Below, in pieces: positions 11,526 to 21,655 of a stretch of 64,000 nt of DNA (its first letter is position 1; each line of letters opens with the position of its first letter). The stretch lies in NCBI GenBank assembly GCA_033964015.1, contig CM066921.1, forward strand, positions 23,231,355 through 23,295,354, read 5' to 3'. Origin of the DNA: Scolanthus callimorphus. Lineage: Eukaryota > Cnidaria > Anthozoa > Actiniaria > Edwardsiidae. Made by a program: the position numbers and the translations under genes. The notes under the pieces were generated by a model that was given only the letters and a program-made list of their open reading frames with translations, was not told the origin of the DNA and did not search any database.

Positions 11526-11996
11526 TCACAATACTTTTTTGTCGAGTGTTTTGGCAAGAGACATGTTCACCCCATTCTTTTTTAGAATCTCAAGTAAGCA
11601 TTCTCTTGAAATATTTTCCATACTTTTCTCGCAACAGAAAATCAAAAGAATAACTTCAGCACTTTTGTCTGAAAGCTGAGCAGGTTCTACTTTAATAACT
11701 GCTGGGGAGGTGGAGCCTTTGTTTTTTTTCTTGGTAGCTGGCTCTGGCTTTTGCGAGCTGGAGAAATCCTCTTCAAATGGATTATATGAGCTATTAGATG
11801 ATTCCTCATCATCTGTAGACTCAAGAATGTCAGTAGCTGACTCAGAATCCTCAGGGGGAGGAGAGTACCTCACTGCTGCTGCTAGCTGCTTAATTTCCTT
11901 GGACGGGACAACCCCTTTCTTTCGTTTTCCTTTATCATCACCCGGAGGACTGTCGTTGATGTTTATTGTTGTTTTGGGTCTCTTCCTCTTGTCAGG
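11526..11996 (-). CDS. SAM-gene exon 4, fused to terminal-unit copy 3
   Basis: The acceptor CTTTGTAG precedes a frame running PDKRKRPKTTININDSPP, then a KGKRKKG basic patch (likely nuclear localisation), an acidic serine-rich low-complexity segment (STDDEESSNSS) and then the same KPEPATKKKNKG unit as copies 1 and 2. It terminates early after LAKTLDKKVL because copy 3 carries the same kind of lesion as copy 2. Order on the minus strand: SAM exons 1-2, exon 3, then this exon. Confidence 0.6.
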   Translation of the reverse strand, partial: PDKRKRPKTTININDSPPGDDKGKRKKGVVPSKEIKQLAAAVRYSPPPEDSESATDILESTDDEESSNSSYNPFEEDFSSSQKPEPATKKKNKGSTSPAVIKVEPAQLSDKSAEVILLIFCCEKSMENISRECLLEILKKNGVNMSLAKTLDKKVL

Positions 11997-12300
11997 CTAC
12001 AAAGAAAATGAATGTGTAATCAAGCAATTGCTGTTATCAAAGGTGCTCTCTTTGTGGTAATGTGAAAAACGTGAGCATGCGGAAAGTGTTTTTTGGAGTC
12101 TTTAAACAAAACTTTGAGGGTTTGATCATGTTGTCATCGAAAAAGCGGTCTACATCTAAATACCTGACATAATTCAAACTGCAAGTATTGCTAAAACATT
12201 CTCTGAAGAGATTTTTAGTGTTGCGTTTTCTGTTTTTCACATTAGTGAGGGCAACCTTTTGTTGATATAGGTGTATAACAGCTTCAAATGAAATAAACAT

Positions 12301-13045
12301 TAAATCATTAACATTTGGAAATATTTGTTTTGTTCACACCTCCATCAGCTTCCCCTTGAATTGGGCAGTAAAAAAAATCTGCACCCCTCTTCAAGATCTT
12401 AGTTTCAGCTACCGCTTTGGATTTCTTGGATTTTTCTTTAAGTTTTCCATCCCTGGCTATACACTAGGGCTATTCCATTTTTATCCATAACCCCCCTGTA
12501 GACCCTGGATTTCCACAGTGTTTTTAAATTTTGGACCCTGGATTTCCTAAGAGTCTTTGAATTGGACCCTGGATTTAAATTTCCATAGGGTCTCTCAATA
12601 TCAACCAATGGATTCCAAAGGGGAAAATAGTCAGCGAAAATTTCCACAGGGGCAGGTCTTTGATAGGAACATTAAATCATTAACATTTGGAAAGATTTGT
12701 TTTGTTCACACCTCCATCAGCTTCCCCTTGAATTGGGCAGTAAAAAAATCTGCACCCCTCTTCAAGATCTTAGTTTCAGCTACCACTTTGGATTTCTTGG
12801 ATTTTTCTTTAAGTTTTCCATCCCTGGCTATACACTAGGGCTATTCCATTTTTTGTCCATAACCCCCCTGTAGACCCTGGATTTCCACAGTGTTTTTAAA
12901 TTTTGGACCCTGGATTTCCTAAGGGTCTTTGAATTGGACCCTGGATTTAAATTTCCATAGGGTCTCTCAATATCAACCAATGGATTTCCAAAGGGGAAAA
13001 TAGTCAGCGAAAATTTCCACAGGGGCAGGTCTTTGATAGGAATTT
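12301..13045. repeat. 371-bp direct tandem duplication in an intron
   Basis: TAAATCATTAACATTTGG starts at 12,301 and again at 12,672. The two copies are nearly identical through CAGGTCTTTGATAGGAA. Each contains GACCCTGGATTTCCACAG-type units also seen at 3.1 kb. It lies in the SAM-gene intron between exons 3 and 4 and must be young. Confidence 0.9.
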
Positions 13046-13172
13046 TCCACTAGTGCATTGTCAGATGTTCAACTTTCTGTGCAAATCTTAACTAACTTAC
13101 TCTTTGTGTTGTTTTACATAACCATAATACAAGATTCCTATAGCTTTATCTTTAATATGAACTAGAACATAC

Positions 13173-13401
13173 CTGGTCATAATCTGTGCCATCTCTCTTT
13201 CTGGAGCGTGACCGCTCCCAGAAAGTAGACTTGATGTGTTCCTTAATCCCATCTAAGCCGAAACCAATCTCTGCCATACTGCAGCGCTCTTCTAGCTCTT
13301 CTGCCAGCTTCTGTAGCTCCCTTCGGTTTTCAGGAAGGCGGAAGTTGGGAAACTGATTCCCCAGCCATTTTTCGGTTGCAGCTTGGTTTATCATAGACCG
13401 C
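13173..13401 (-). CDS. SAM-gene exon 3
   Basis: The coding strand reads from acceptor CTATATAG to donor GTATGT: 229 nt, phase-compatible with exon 2 (AA+G gives Lys). It encodes SMINQAATEKWLGNQFPNF, then a predicted helical ELQKLAEELEERCSMAE segment and a basic WERSRSRKRDG end. I do not recognise the family. It is bridged to the SAM exons by consistent splice phases. Confidence 0.65.
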
Positions 13402-13779
13402 CTATATAGAAACAAAATTGTGAGAAGCTAGCCGTCAATTCATCATAACACAGCGTACCACAAAGTACACAAACAGACAAAAACAAATAGGCAGTCGCAA
13501 AAAAAATCTGCATCCCCCTTTACCTTTAAGGACCCAAGTATCAGCTACCCACCCTGTGGAAAATTTTAGTGACACCTACCCTCCCTGGGATTCCAGTGAA
13601 TTTCTTCATGACCACCCTCAAATTTCTTCGTTTTGTTTACCCACCCTGGATTTTCAACACTCTTCCTTTGGAGGTTATGGATATTTTTTGAAACCATGCA
13701 ATGAAAAAAAAAACATTTAAGAAACTCATAATAATAATATAAAGTGCCCAAGTAATAGCATGGGAAAAAGGTTACTTAC

Positions 13780-14002
13780 TTGAATTTATACAACAGTTGT
13801 TGTTCAGGAGTTAGCGCTGACATAGAAGGTTTCGGATTTGTCCTCTTTTGTGATGCGGGACTGGATGAGGAAGGCAAAAACTTTTGCACTTTTAGCTTCA
13901 GAGTAACTGTTTTGCCAAACGTTAGTCCGAGCTTCTGGAAGATTGCATTATCGTCATCCTTTCTGTGCAGAGCGAGGAGACCGTTGCCGTCTATATCTTC
14001 AT
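13780..14002 (-). CDS. SAM-gene exon 2 (second half of SAM domain)
   Basis: It is bounded by acceptor ATTATAG and donor GTAAGT. It starts by completing a split codon and reads DEDIDGNGLLALHRKDDDN, then FQKLGLTFGKTVTLKLKV. This is the second half of a sterile alpha motif domain (the D-G-x-x-L-L turn, then the K-L-G-L-x-x-G-x-x-x-x-L helix). The exon continues with a serine-rich linker and an AL-TPEQQLLYKF end. A SAM domain usually mediates homo- or hetero-oligomerisation. Confidence 0.75.
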
Positions 14003-14189
14003 CTATAATTGTAGAGATAAGAAACACGTTTAAAATCAATGCATTCCCACCAAGGCCGGGTTCCTAGAAAGAGGATTTAAGTTTTCTTTGGGATAAATGC
14101 TACGAGTTTCACTTGATTTTAAATGACGTTCCGCAGTTTTTTTGCCGCCTAAGAGCTCAAGAATGAATTCTGCAAACAAGAGGGCTCTC

Positions 14190-15960
14190 GCACATTTGCT
14201 GGCCGCATCTCTAACAAGAAAAAACTCCCAAATCGTAATCCAATTTCATCCTTTTAATAACAGGTCCAAACTACTTAGAAGTGTATGTGTCTGACGATTG
14301 AAAGATTTTTCTTTAAATCTGGAGGATCATTTTGTTTGCTACAGGCAAATATAGATGTGTTTTCGAATACAATTTTACTCAGTCATTTTATGTCCGCGCG
14401 CTGTGGACGAATCTATTCACAAGCGTGCGAGAAACCTTTTCAGCGCTCGAATTTAGCAAAGGGAACACGAGTACAAGGAAAAAACTTTTAGTTGAAGTTT
14501 ACCTCTAAATTTCCGAGCAACCTCTTGTCCGAATATGCGTCCAACGAAGTTCGACACCTTTTCGACATCCCAGTTTTCTATCGGGACTAGCACATCGGCT
14601 TCCCCTTCGTCACATATAGCCTCAGGATTTCCTTCGTTGTCCATAGCCGGCTCTTCTAGCTGGGGCTGCGATAAAGTAAGAACAGCCTTCGCTCTTCTAG
14701 GACTGCGAGGAAAGGAGAACAGCCTTCGCTCTTCTAAGACTGATCGCAAGTACAGGCTAAACAAGCTTCGCTTTTCGGAAGGGTGAAAGGAGTGAAAGGA
14801 GTGTCGCGCCAGAAGTTGTAACAGTCGAACCGCTGATTGGTTAAACCTTCACACGTGGTACCCACACATTGTATCCGGGCGTGGGAAAATTCTTACAAAG
14901 GGAACCGCACGAGCGCAACAGGGCGTGGCAATTTTCAACTTTTAAGCGAATTCTTAGAACTAATAAAATTATAATATTTCGAAAAAGAGACAAAACCTCA
15001 TTTCTTACTGAGCGTGATTTGTCCTAATCCCAGAATCGACAGTGATCAAACGACGGACTGCGATCGTCTTTCTGTGACTGTGTACCCCGACATTGACAGC
15101 CCGTGTGGCTGTCAGTCATACGGTTTATTTTTAGATGTCGGGCATGGGAAACCTGAACGATAGTAAGGTTTCCCAAGTCAGGTTTCCCAAGAGTTGAGTT
15201 TCGGCGCAAATTCATTAGATTTTAAAGTCAATATTTTATCTAGCGGGTTAAAAGATCGATAAAGACCATCGAGCACCATTAACGAGGTATGCAACAGAAT
15301 CGACAGGACAAAAAAATAAACCCGGCAAGATTTAAAGAGGCTCTCGCGTGCTTGCTGGTCGCTACAAGAAAATAGCTCATGTCGTAATCCAATTCCATCG
15401 TCTTAATAACAAGCCAAAACAACCTAGAAACAACCTGGAATGCTTTTCATTAAATCTGGATGGTTATTTTGATTACTACAGGCAAATGATTATATGTTTT
15501 ATTTAGTGTACGTCCGTCCACAGTTGACGAATATTCAAGCGTGCGACAGCCCCTTTTTAATAGGTCAGGTAAATTCAGATAGAATCAATATTTGCATACG
15601 GAGAATCCTTATATGATAATCATATAATTTAGAAATAATTATAAGGATTTTCTATGCTAAGAACAAAAACCTTTCTGAATTTAACTGACCTTATTATGGA
15701 AAATTTGACTTTTTTCTCGCATACTTGCCGGCCGCTTATCTGGCAAGAAAATAACTCAAATAGCAATCCAATTCCATCCTCTTTATAACAGGTCCAAACA
15801 ACGTAGAAGTGTATATGTGTAACAATGAAAAGGTTTTTCTATAAATCTGTTGGATTATTTTGATTCATACGGGCAAATATAAATCGTGTTTTCGCGTTTG
15901 CAATTTTATTCATTTGATGCTGGACGAATATATGGGCAAGCGTGTGAGAGCCCCTTTAAG
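14190..15960 (+). repeat. three diverged direct copies of a about 250-bp repeat
   Basis: Copies at about 14,190-14,450, 15,330-15,575 and 15,715-15,960 share TCGTAATCCAATTCCATC, AACAGGTCCAAA, AAATCTGGAGG.T.ATTTTG and GACGAAT..CAAGCGTGYGA words in the same order. A small foldback (GGTCAGGTAAATTCAGA and its complement, about 15,580-15,690) sits between the second and third. They have diverged more than the other tandem repeats here. Confidence 0.6.
14503..14644 (-). CDS. SAM-domain gene, exon 1 (start)
   Basis: The ATG at 14,644 (minus) opens MDNEGNPEAICDEGEADVLV, then NWDVEKVSNFVGRIFGQE, the first helices of a SAM domain, ending at donor GTAAAC. Joined in phase to exon 2 it gives a complete SAM core of about 65 residues near the N-terminus. 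The whole gene (exons at 14.6, 13.9, 13.3 and 12.0 kb and a 10.4-11.3 kb tail) encodes an acidic/basic protein with an N-terminal SAM and an unknown C-terminal module, probably a nuclear adaptor (inference). An upstream ATG in the same frame is possible, but the acidic start after a stop-rich leader is preferred. Confidence 0.7.
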
Positions 15961-16120
15961 TCTTGTCGGCCTTTTTAATGCCAATAGGAAAACTGTTTTC
16001 GTTTTCATGTGGGCTGGGAAAACCGATTTATTTATTTCTGTCTACAAAGATAAAACTCCAACTGAAAAGGTTTACGTTGCACATTGTGCAAACCATCCCA
16101 TAACATTATTTGGCTTTTAG

Positions 16121-16690
16121 TTTACAACTGAAATTAAAATATATGATGGCGCCGGCAGAAGTAATGGAATTTTTTTTAATCTACCGATACTAGGGAGTGG
16201 TTTAGGGGGTTAACTTTATTCCGTTTTTTTTTAAACTCTTCCCGCTACAGGCTTAGATTAATTGGCTTACAGTAAAACAAAAAGTTGTTCATACTTCCTT
16301 TATTTGCCCTTTTGGTAGTTTTGTTCATAAATGATTAAATTTCGTGGGTTCTGGGTCTTTCGCACTTTCACTTTAATTTGTTCTCTATATTTACAACAAT
16401 CCCTGGCTTACAGCTGTAAAATGATATGGATTGTATAAATGAAAAATGATTGATAGAAGGGAAATGCGGCGCTTTAATTTCACTTTTATTAACGTTCTGA
16501 GCTCTTAAAACTTAAATCAAGATAGTCCTTTTGATGTAGGTCAAAAATGGGGCGTGGACCTCTTTTTGACAGAAAATAAGTATTTTTTCTTCGAAGAATA
16601 GGGCAATCTTGATTTATCAGTTAGCGTTTATTCTCAATGTTTCAGGCCCTTGCCCCGATTTCATTTAACGACCACTCCTTTAGGTAAATA
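16121..16690. other. upstream region of the transposase gene
   Basis: AT-rich, no ORF. It may hold the 5' end of the Tnp2-like element; I could not identify a CACTA-type terminal repeat. Confidence 0.3.
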
Positions 16691-16696
16691 CTTTTT

Positions 16697-17623
16697 GTGA
16701 TTCAATATTTTGTCTGTTTCGGTGCACAGAATAAAACTACAGCCGGTCAAATGTGGCCTCGAGAAGATATAGGAACCTGCAAGTGCCCAGAGAAAACATA
16801 CAGGCATGTGCACTGTCCCTGTAATAAGTGCAAAGGTAAAGCCACGCCACGGACGACCGAGCTTCGGCATTGGAAAATGAGCTGTGAAGTTGCGCTCTTT
16901 GCTAATAGCGAAAATAATGATGATGATAGCTACGACGACTCATGTTTGGAATCAGGAGAAAGAGAGGTCGAGGCAATGGAAACGGAAAACGAAGAATTGT
17001 GTGATATAGAAATGGATGCTGAAGGCTCACATGCAGTAGCTGTTGAAATTCCAGACATCTTAGATCCGGTTGATAGGCATAATGAACAGGATCACAACGA
17101 GAATGTAGAGGAAGATGAAAACGCCTTTGGTGATATGAGAGGAGTAGTTGTGAAAGCAGTCCTGAAAGCTATGCAAATAATGCAAGATACTAAAGGTTCA
17201 ATAAACAACTTTGAGGACATCTTGTCATTTGGCGAGGAGCTGTTTTGTGAAGGTCTAGGTGATCAGTACGACTCTGATGTGGTAGAGGCCGTGTGGCCAA
17301 CACGATGGGCCGAAACACAGGTTCTTCTTAAAGAATATGGTTATCGTGATCCCAAAGAATTATTTATATGTTTCTGTCAAAAGAAAACAGGGAGAAAAAA
17401 CGAGAGTTCGGGAAAGGCTGTTTACAACGGCAAGTGGGACATAATGGAAAACGAGGATGGAAAATGTAGGCATTGTGGAAGTAATGGAAAAATACGATAC
17501 TACTATCTAGGTATCAATGAAAAAGTCAAAAAGTGGTGCCAAGATAGCGAAACATGTAAAAAACCCTTGGTCATTGGGAGGAGAGGGAACACTGGCTTAA
17601 CAGAGAACATCCATGGGGACTAA
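16697..17623 (+). CDS. Tnp2-like transposase, N-terminal part
   Basis: This 308-residue frame opens with a cysteine/histidine cluster (CKCPEKTYRHVHCPCNKC, followed by TELRHW), the zinc-finger-like N-terminus seen in animal Tnp2-like proteins. An acidic central segment with EMETENEELCD-like runs follows. The frame ends spuriously after KPLVIGRRGNTGL. The next frame over is open from about 17,560 and continues EREHWLNREHPWGLREEIWD, typical family sequence, so a single 1-nt indel near the A6/CCC run at about 17,557-17,570 breaks the gene, unless it is an assembly error. Exon 1 may really start at a splice acceptor (TGCACAG, ending about 16,728). Confidence 0.7.
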   Translation: MIQYFVCFGAQNKTTAGQMWPREDIGTCKCPEKTYRHVHCPCNKCKGKATPRTTELRHWKMSCEVALFANSENNDDDSYDDSCLESGEREVEAMETENEELCDIEMDAEGSHAVAVEIPDILDPVDRHNEQDHNENVEEDENAFGDMRGVVVKAVLKAMQIMQDTKGSINNFEDILSFGEELFCEGLGDQYDSDVVEAVWPTRWAETQVLLKEYGYRDPKELFICFCQKKTGRKNESSGKAVYNGKWDIMENEDGKCRHCGSNGKIRYYYLGINEKVKKWCQDSETCKKPLVIGRRGNTGLTENIHGD

Positions 17624-17703
17624 GAGAGGAAATCTGGGACGGCGATAGGTTTCGGGAACTATCGTGGTTCTGGGACAAAGACCAATCTTGGCTGCTGCCA
17701 GCT

Positions 17704-19128
17704 ATGTGTCCCGACGATCGCTGTAAGGGTGTTGTTTCAGCTGGTGTGATCTCTGATGTAATCAATGCGCAACGAGGAAGTGATAAAGTAGTATTAGAGT
17801 ACCCTTTGTGCTTTGAAGAGTTTGAACACCATCCAGTCTTTGCAAATGGTGACCCACGAAACTTAGCTTATATTGGGCATTGGGATGGTTTGAGCCCATA
17901 TAAGCATGGAAATCACAGCTGTGGAGCAATTAAAATAACAGTTGCAAACATGAAAAAATGTAACAGAATGAACGTCGAGCAACTTTATGTCCTTGGTTTC
18001 GTCCCTTTTCATCAAGTTCCCGAAGATAATCCACATTTGTTAGACCCATTCCTACAGCCATTTGTAGATGACGTCAAAGCAGGCTTTATAAATGGTATCG
18101 AAGTTAATTATGCTCATAAAGCACGGGATCTCCCAATCGGTAATAGAGTTCGACACTTGTTACTATGCTTTACCGGAGATTATCCGGCCATTTGTGAAGT
18201 GGGGAAGTTCTTAAATGGTGTCAGAAATCCTTGTCGGCGCTGTAAAGTTCAAGGTAATACGCTACCCCATGCAAATCACAACCAGATGTATTATGGTGAC
18301 AACAGAAAACACGCAAGGTATCCATGGGATACAAGGGATCTCAACCTTGAGGCTAGCAAAATGTTTGAAATTCAGTGTGAAGATATAAAGTCAAGAAGAA
18401 AGAAGCTGTCATCTCACAGTGGCTACACGGGTGTGTCGGTTTTACATCAGTTATCTCCCGTTTATGGTTTCAATGTATTTAAAGACCTCGTATATGACAT
18501 CCACCATGGGCTCCCCTTGAATGCAATAAAAAATCAAGTTGATCGTTTCGTCGAAACAGGTATTTTGAACCCTAAAGATGTTGAGCGCAACCTGCGTTTG
18601 TTTCCATGGACATCTGATCTAAAAGACGGTCGTTTGCTTACTGGGTTTGACAAAAGACGTGGACATTGGAAAGCAGAGGAATATCGTAAGTTTTGCTTCC
18701 CAGTATCTGAGTGCATCCTCGAATCACTGTTACCATCTGACGAATATGAAGTATGGTGCACACTAGCCCGACTCACGGAGTTGCATTATGAGAGCGGTCG
18801 TAACGGCTGGACTACGGAAATGATATCACAGCATCGTGACCTTGCTCTCAAATTCAACATCTTATCAGAGGACATCCAAGGGATTGAGATGTGCCGCATC
18901 ACCAATCATAATTTACTACACATTCACGAAGATCTTTTGTGGTTTTCCGCCTCGGACAACTATTGGTGTTACAATTTTGAAAGGGCAGTAAAGAAGTATG
19001 TAAGCAGGCCAAGCAATTGCAAACACATCGAAAAAACCTATGCTCACACAGAAGAAAGAAGAGAGGTGCTGAAGATGATAAATGAAGGGAAAGATGGTCA
19101 TTTGGAGGTGAAAGCGTTTGCATATAAG
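17704..19128 (+). CDS. Tnp2-like transposase, catalytic part
   Basis: The frame is open from about 17,560 (before the ATG given) to a splice donor after AYK at 19,128. Numbering from the ATG, the HWDGLSPYK block near residue 61 and the LLCFTGDYPAICEVGKF block near 159 match the two conserved blocks of the Transposase_21 (Tnp2) family: the D-G-x-x-P motif and the aliphatic-x-D-x-P-A motif, followed by CRRC (177-180). D61 and D159 are candidate catalytic acidic residues. The C-terminal part (LARLTELHYESGRNGW onward) resembles the DUF4218-like segment found downstream in such proteins. The family is known mostly from plants; animal copies exist. Confidence 0.75.
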
Positions 19129-19347
19129 GTATGATATATTTCGCTGATCCAAATCTCTCACACACCTGCGCTTTGGTGCTATGATGTCTGCTTTAATTTT
19201 AATCATGATTGTTTCAGACATTGCAAGGATGGTGACCTTTCTTGTCTTGGTCCGCATTTCATTGTTTCTTTTTTCTTTGATATTTTTAAATATTTTAAAA
19301 AGTCAGACATTTTTTTGCGTTAATATAATCAGTTTCTCTTAATCTAG

Positions 19348-20142
19348 GGTGTTGCAAGGTCACTCAAAGAGGCGAAATTGCAAATGAGAAGTTGCATCAT
19401 TGGCTCCGCAAAAAGAGTACATGAGCTTTCTGAAGATGATGTCCACTTGATAGCTGCTGTGTTCAACAAAGAAGAAGGACAGGTTTCAAAGGCTTCTGTT
19501 ATCTCAAAAAGGGCCTTTCTTCCAATTAATGATGCCAGTAATCTTCTTTTGCGAAAAGGGGAAAGTTGCATTGCCATATATAATGGGTCTGAGGGAGTGT
19601 TCACTGCAGAACAGTTTCATGCCATAACTGTTGATTCTTCTGTCCATATTGTACTGAAGGCAGCGCATTTCGTTTACTGTGTGACTGAGGGTACAATAGA
19701 TAGGCATTACTGGACTGGCTTTCCTCTGGTGTCAGCTACTGCTCGTGATCATCGTGTGTTTCTTCCGCTATCACACATTAGAAGGAAATCGCTGTTGATG
19801 CCTTCTCCAAGTTGTGATGCCAGCATTGTTGTTGACTATCGGCGTCCAGCCTTGACTTCACCCACGGCTATTGTTCCTTGCTACCCTGAAGTTGGTGACA
19901 TGTTATACATTCAAGGAGAAGATGCAGACGACACATGGTTTGGGCATGTGAAAGCTGTGGATGCCGGACGCAGATCTGTGACTGTTAACTTTTATATTGA
20001 GAATGCCAGGTGGCCTGGTCGACATCTGTATGTAAGAGAAACGCATAACAGACATGGAGCACGGGAGGAGGTGTTCTGGAAAAGCATCCTAGGTATTGCA
20101 GATGGACAATGGATTTCTGGAGGCAGCTGGAAGCTTCTTTAG
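19348..20142 (+). CDS. Tnp2-like transposase gene, last exon
   Basis: Acceptor TTCTCTTAATCTAG at 19,347 joins in phase to AYK of the previous exon (intron 19,129-19,347, GTATGA donor). It adds about 264 residues: SLKEAKLQMRSCIIG, a region with FVYCVTEGTIDRHYWTGF, and a C-terminal GDMLYIQGEDADDTWFGHV segment that could be a BAH- or Tudor-like beta domain (weak). It stops at TAG 20,140. It has no stop or frameshift, so this exon looks preserved. Confidence 0.7.
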   Translation, partial: GVARSLKEAKLQMRSCIIGSAKRVHELSEDDVHLIAAVFNKEEGQVSKASVISKRAFLPINDASNLLLRKGESCIAIYNGSEGVFTAEQFHAITVDSSVHIVLKAAHFVYCVTEGTIDRHYWTGFPLVSATARDHRVFLPLSHIRRKSLLMPSPSCDASIVVDYRRPALTSPTAIVPCYPEVGDMLYIQGEDADDTWFGHVKAVDAGRRSVTVNFYIENARWPGRHLYVRETHNRHGAREEVFWKSILGIADGQWISGGSWKLL

Positions 20143-20639
20143 ACTTATTATGCGCAAAACCCGTAAATCTTTCCACTTTTTCTCACATTCTATTTAGACA
20201 ATCGTTCCTAACATTAATGGAATCTTTTTGTTTGATGAAGACGCTCTTTACTTTCAAAACATTCGGATTTTGGAAAAGATATGATAATAGTACATCACGA
20301 GATGTTTATACTCATGATGTTGCAATAAAACGTGTGTAAAAGTTGTTTTTGTGCCTCAAAGAACCTCAGTCAGCCGCCATTTTGTCAGCCTAGCAACATG
20401 GCTGATTGACAGAATGTGGTGCGATATTTTCGATCGAATTAGGTAAATGAAGTATAAACTTTGTTTGTAGATGTTTATTTTGAGATTTCTAGATGCAATA
20501 TCGGACGAAAACAATAACAAAGGAGTGGCTGACTAGGGCTCTTTAAGTTTTTGCTATATTCTTATTTTAGACATGCTCAGGTGAAAATAAACAACTACGA
20601 CCAAATACACCATCGCGTTGCTAAGTAAAATCCAAACTC

Positions 20640-21080
20640 GGACCAAATAGACCCACTTCTGAGTAACTTTCAAAATTCTGGGTCCAACTAGACCCAGTTG
20701 CTAAAGAGCTTCCCCAATGCTGGGACAACATAGACCCAGTTGCTAAGTAACAGGGTATTGATGTTTATATCATCACCAAGTGTTGGGACCAAATAGACCC
20801 AGTTGTTGAAGAGCTTCCCCAATACTGGAACCAAATAGACCCAGTTGCTAAGCAACTTCCCCAATACTGGTACCAAATAGACCCAGTTGCTAAGCAACTT
20901 CCCCTATGATGGGACAACATAGACCCAGTTGCTAAGTAACGAGGTATTGATGTCTACACTTTATCAAATGCTGGGACCAAATAGACCCATTTGCAAAGCA
21001 TCTTCCCCAATGCTGGGACCAAATAGACACAGTTGCATAGCAACTTCCCCAATACTCGGACCAAATAGACCCAGTTGCTA
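20640..21080. repeat. about 42-bp minisatellite
   Basis: About nine units of the type ACCAAATAGACCCAGTTGCT + AAGCAACTTCCCCAATACTG, two of them extended with GGTATTGATGTYTA insertions. Reverse-strand frames read NWVYLVPVLGKLLS repeatedly, but this is a repeat by-product. Confidence 0.85.
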
Positions 21081-21289
21081 ATTAGAAGTGTATTGACTTC
21101 GATTCTGCAAGTATTTCTATCAGTCCTGCCCCAAGTCTACCCCAAGTTTGACCCATCTACCCCAAGTTTGACCCAGGCTCAAACTCGGGCAAGCACATCT
21201 CAGATTCCCAATTCAGTCTCCCCCCATGTTAGCCCCAACCCATCCCCAACCTTGGGAATGAATTCCCAGGGATGCCCCAAGTTGGGAAT

Positions 21290-21655
21290 TGACTTTTTTT
21301 CCTATGATATGTACACTGTGTAACCGAAATGAGATTGGTGATGAACAACACTATTTTTCCTTCTGTTGTAATGATAAGATTTTACCCATCAGAAGTCAAT
21401 TTCTACATGATGTGAAAGAGATCAATCCAACTTTTATTTTTGTTGTTGTAAAGATCTCTTTCTGTATTGTATCTCAATGAATGACGAATCGATCATTAAT
21501 CGGACAGCTAAATTTATCAATGATTTAATGTACCAGTATGATCTACTATGATTTTGGTACAGTTTTCCCATTTTTCTTAATGTTTGTATGATTTATTGTA
21601 TTTATTCTCATGTATCGATAACGGTATAAGTAGAATAAACTTCTTCTTCTTCTTC
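21290..21655 (+). mobile_element. 5'-truncated LINE tail with (TTC)n end
   Basis: The frame 21,289-21,480 reads CTLCNRNEIGDEQHYFSFCC, then an IRSQFLHDVKEINPTF segment, the zinc-knuckle-like C-terminus of a non-LTR retrotransposon ORF. About 170 bp of 3' UTR ends in AGAATAAACTTCTTCTTC repeats. The clade is uncertain. The 21,120-21,290 leader is a CCCCAAGT-rich low-complexity repeat. Confidence 0.6.

Larger units (their letters stand above)
10311..11753 (-). repeat. triplicated 0.48-kb terminal-exon unit of the SAM gene
   Basis: Units at 10,311-10,798, 10,799-11,280 and 11,281-11,753 are nearly identical. Each starts (plus strand) with TTTCGATCACTACAATAAATC. On the coding strand the unit edge reads TTTGATTTATTGTAG followed by TGATCG, a plausible splice acceptor, so each could serve as an alternative exon. 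A diverged fourth relative lies at about 9690-9900. Only unit 1 keeps the full reading frame; units 2 and 3 lack bases in the AAAAAACGTCTTGTG region and terminate early. Confidence 0.85.
16697..20142 (+). mobile_element. Tnp2/CACTA(EnSpm)-like transposon, coding part
   Basis: The unit holds a Tnp2-type transposase read through one frameshift and one intron (19,129-19,347). Termini are not identified, so the element limits are a minimum. The 500 bp after the stop contain poly(A)-signal-like AATAAA (about 20,323). Confidence 0.65.

Noticed and set aside
17557..17575. Programmed -1 frameshift in the Tnp2-like gene
   Set aside because: The A6 run is not in the X-XXY-YYZ register of the upstream frame and no obvious stimulatory structure follows; a simple indel is more likely.
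20688..20897. Reverse-strand frame with NWVYLVPVLGK repeats
   Set aside because: By-product of a 42-bp (multiple of three) minisatellite.
20640..21080. CRISPR-like array
   Set aside because: Units are contiguous minisatellite repeats without unique spacers, and the genome is eukaryotic.
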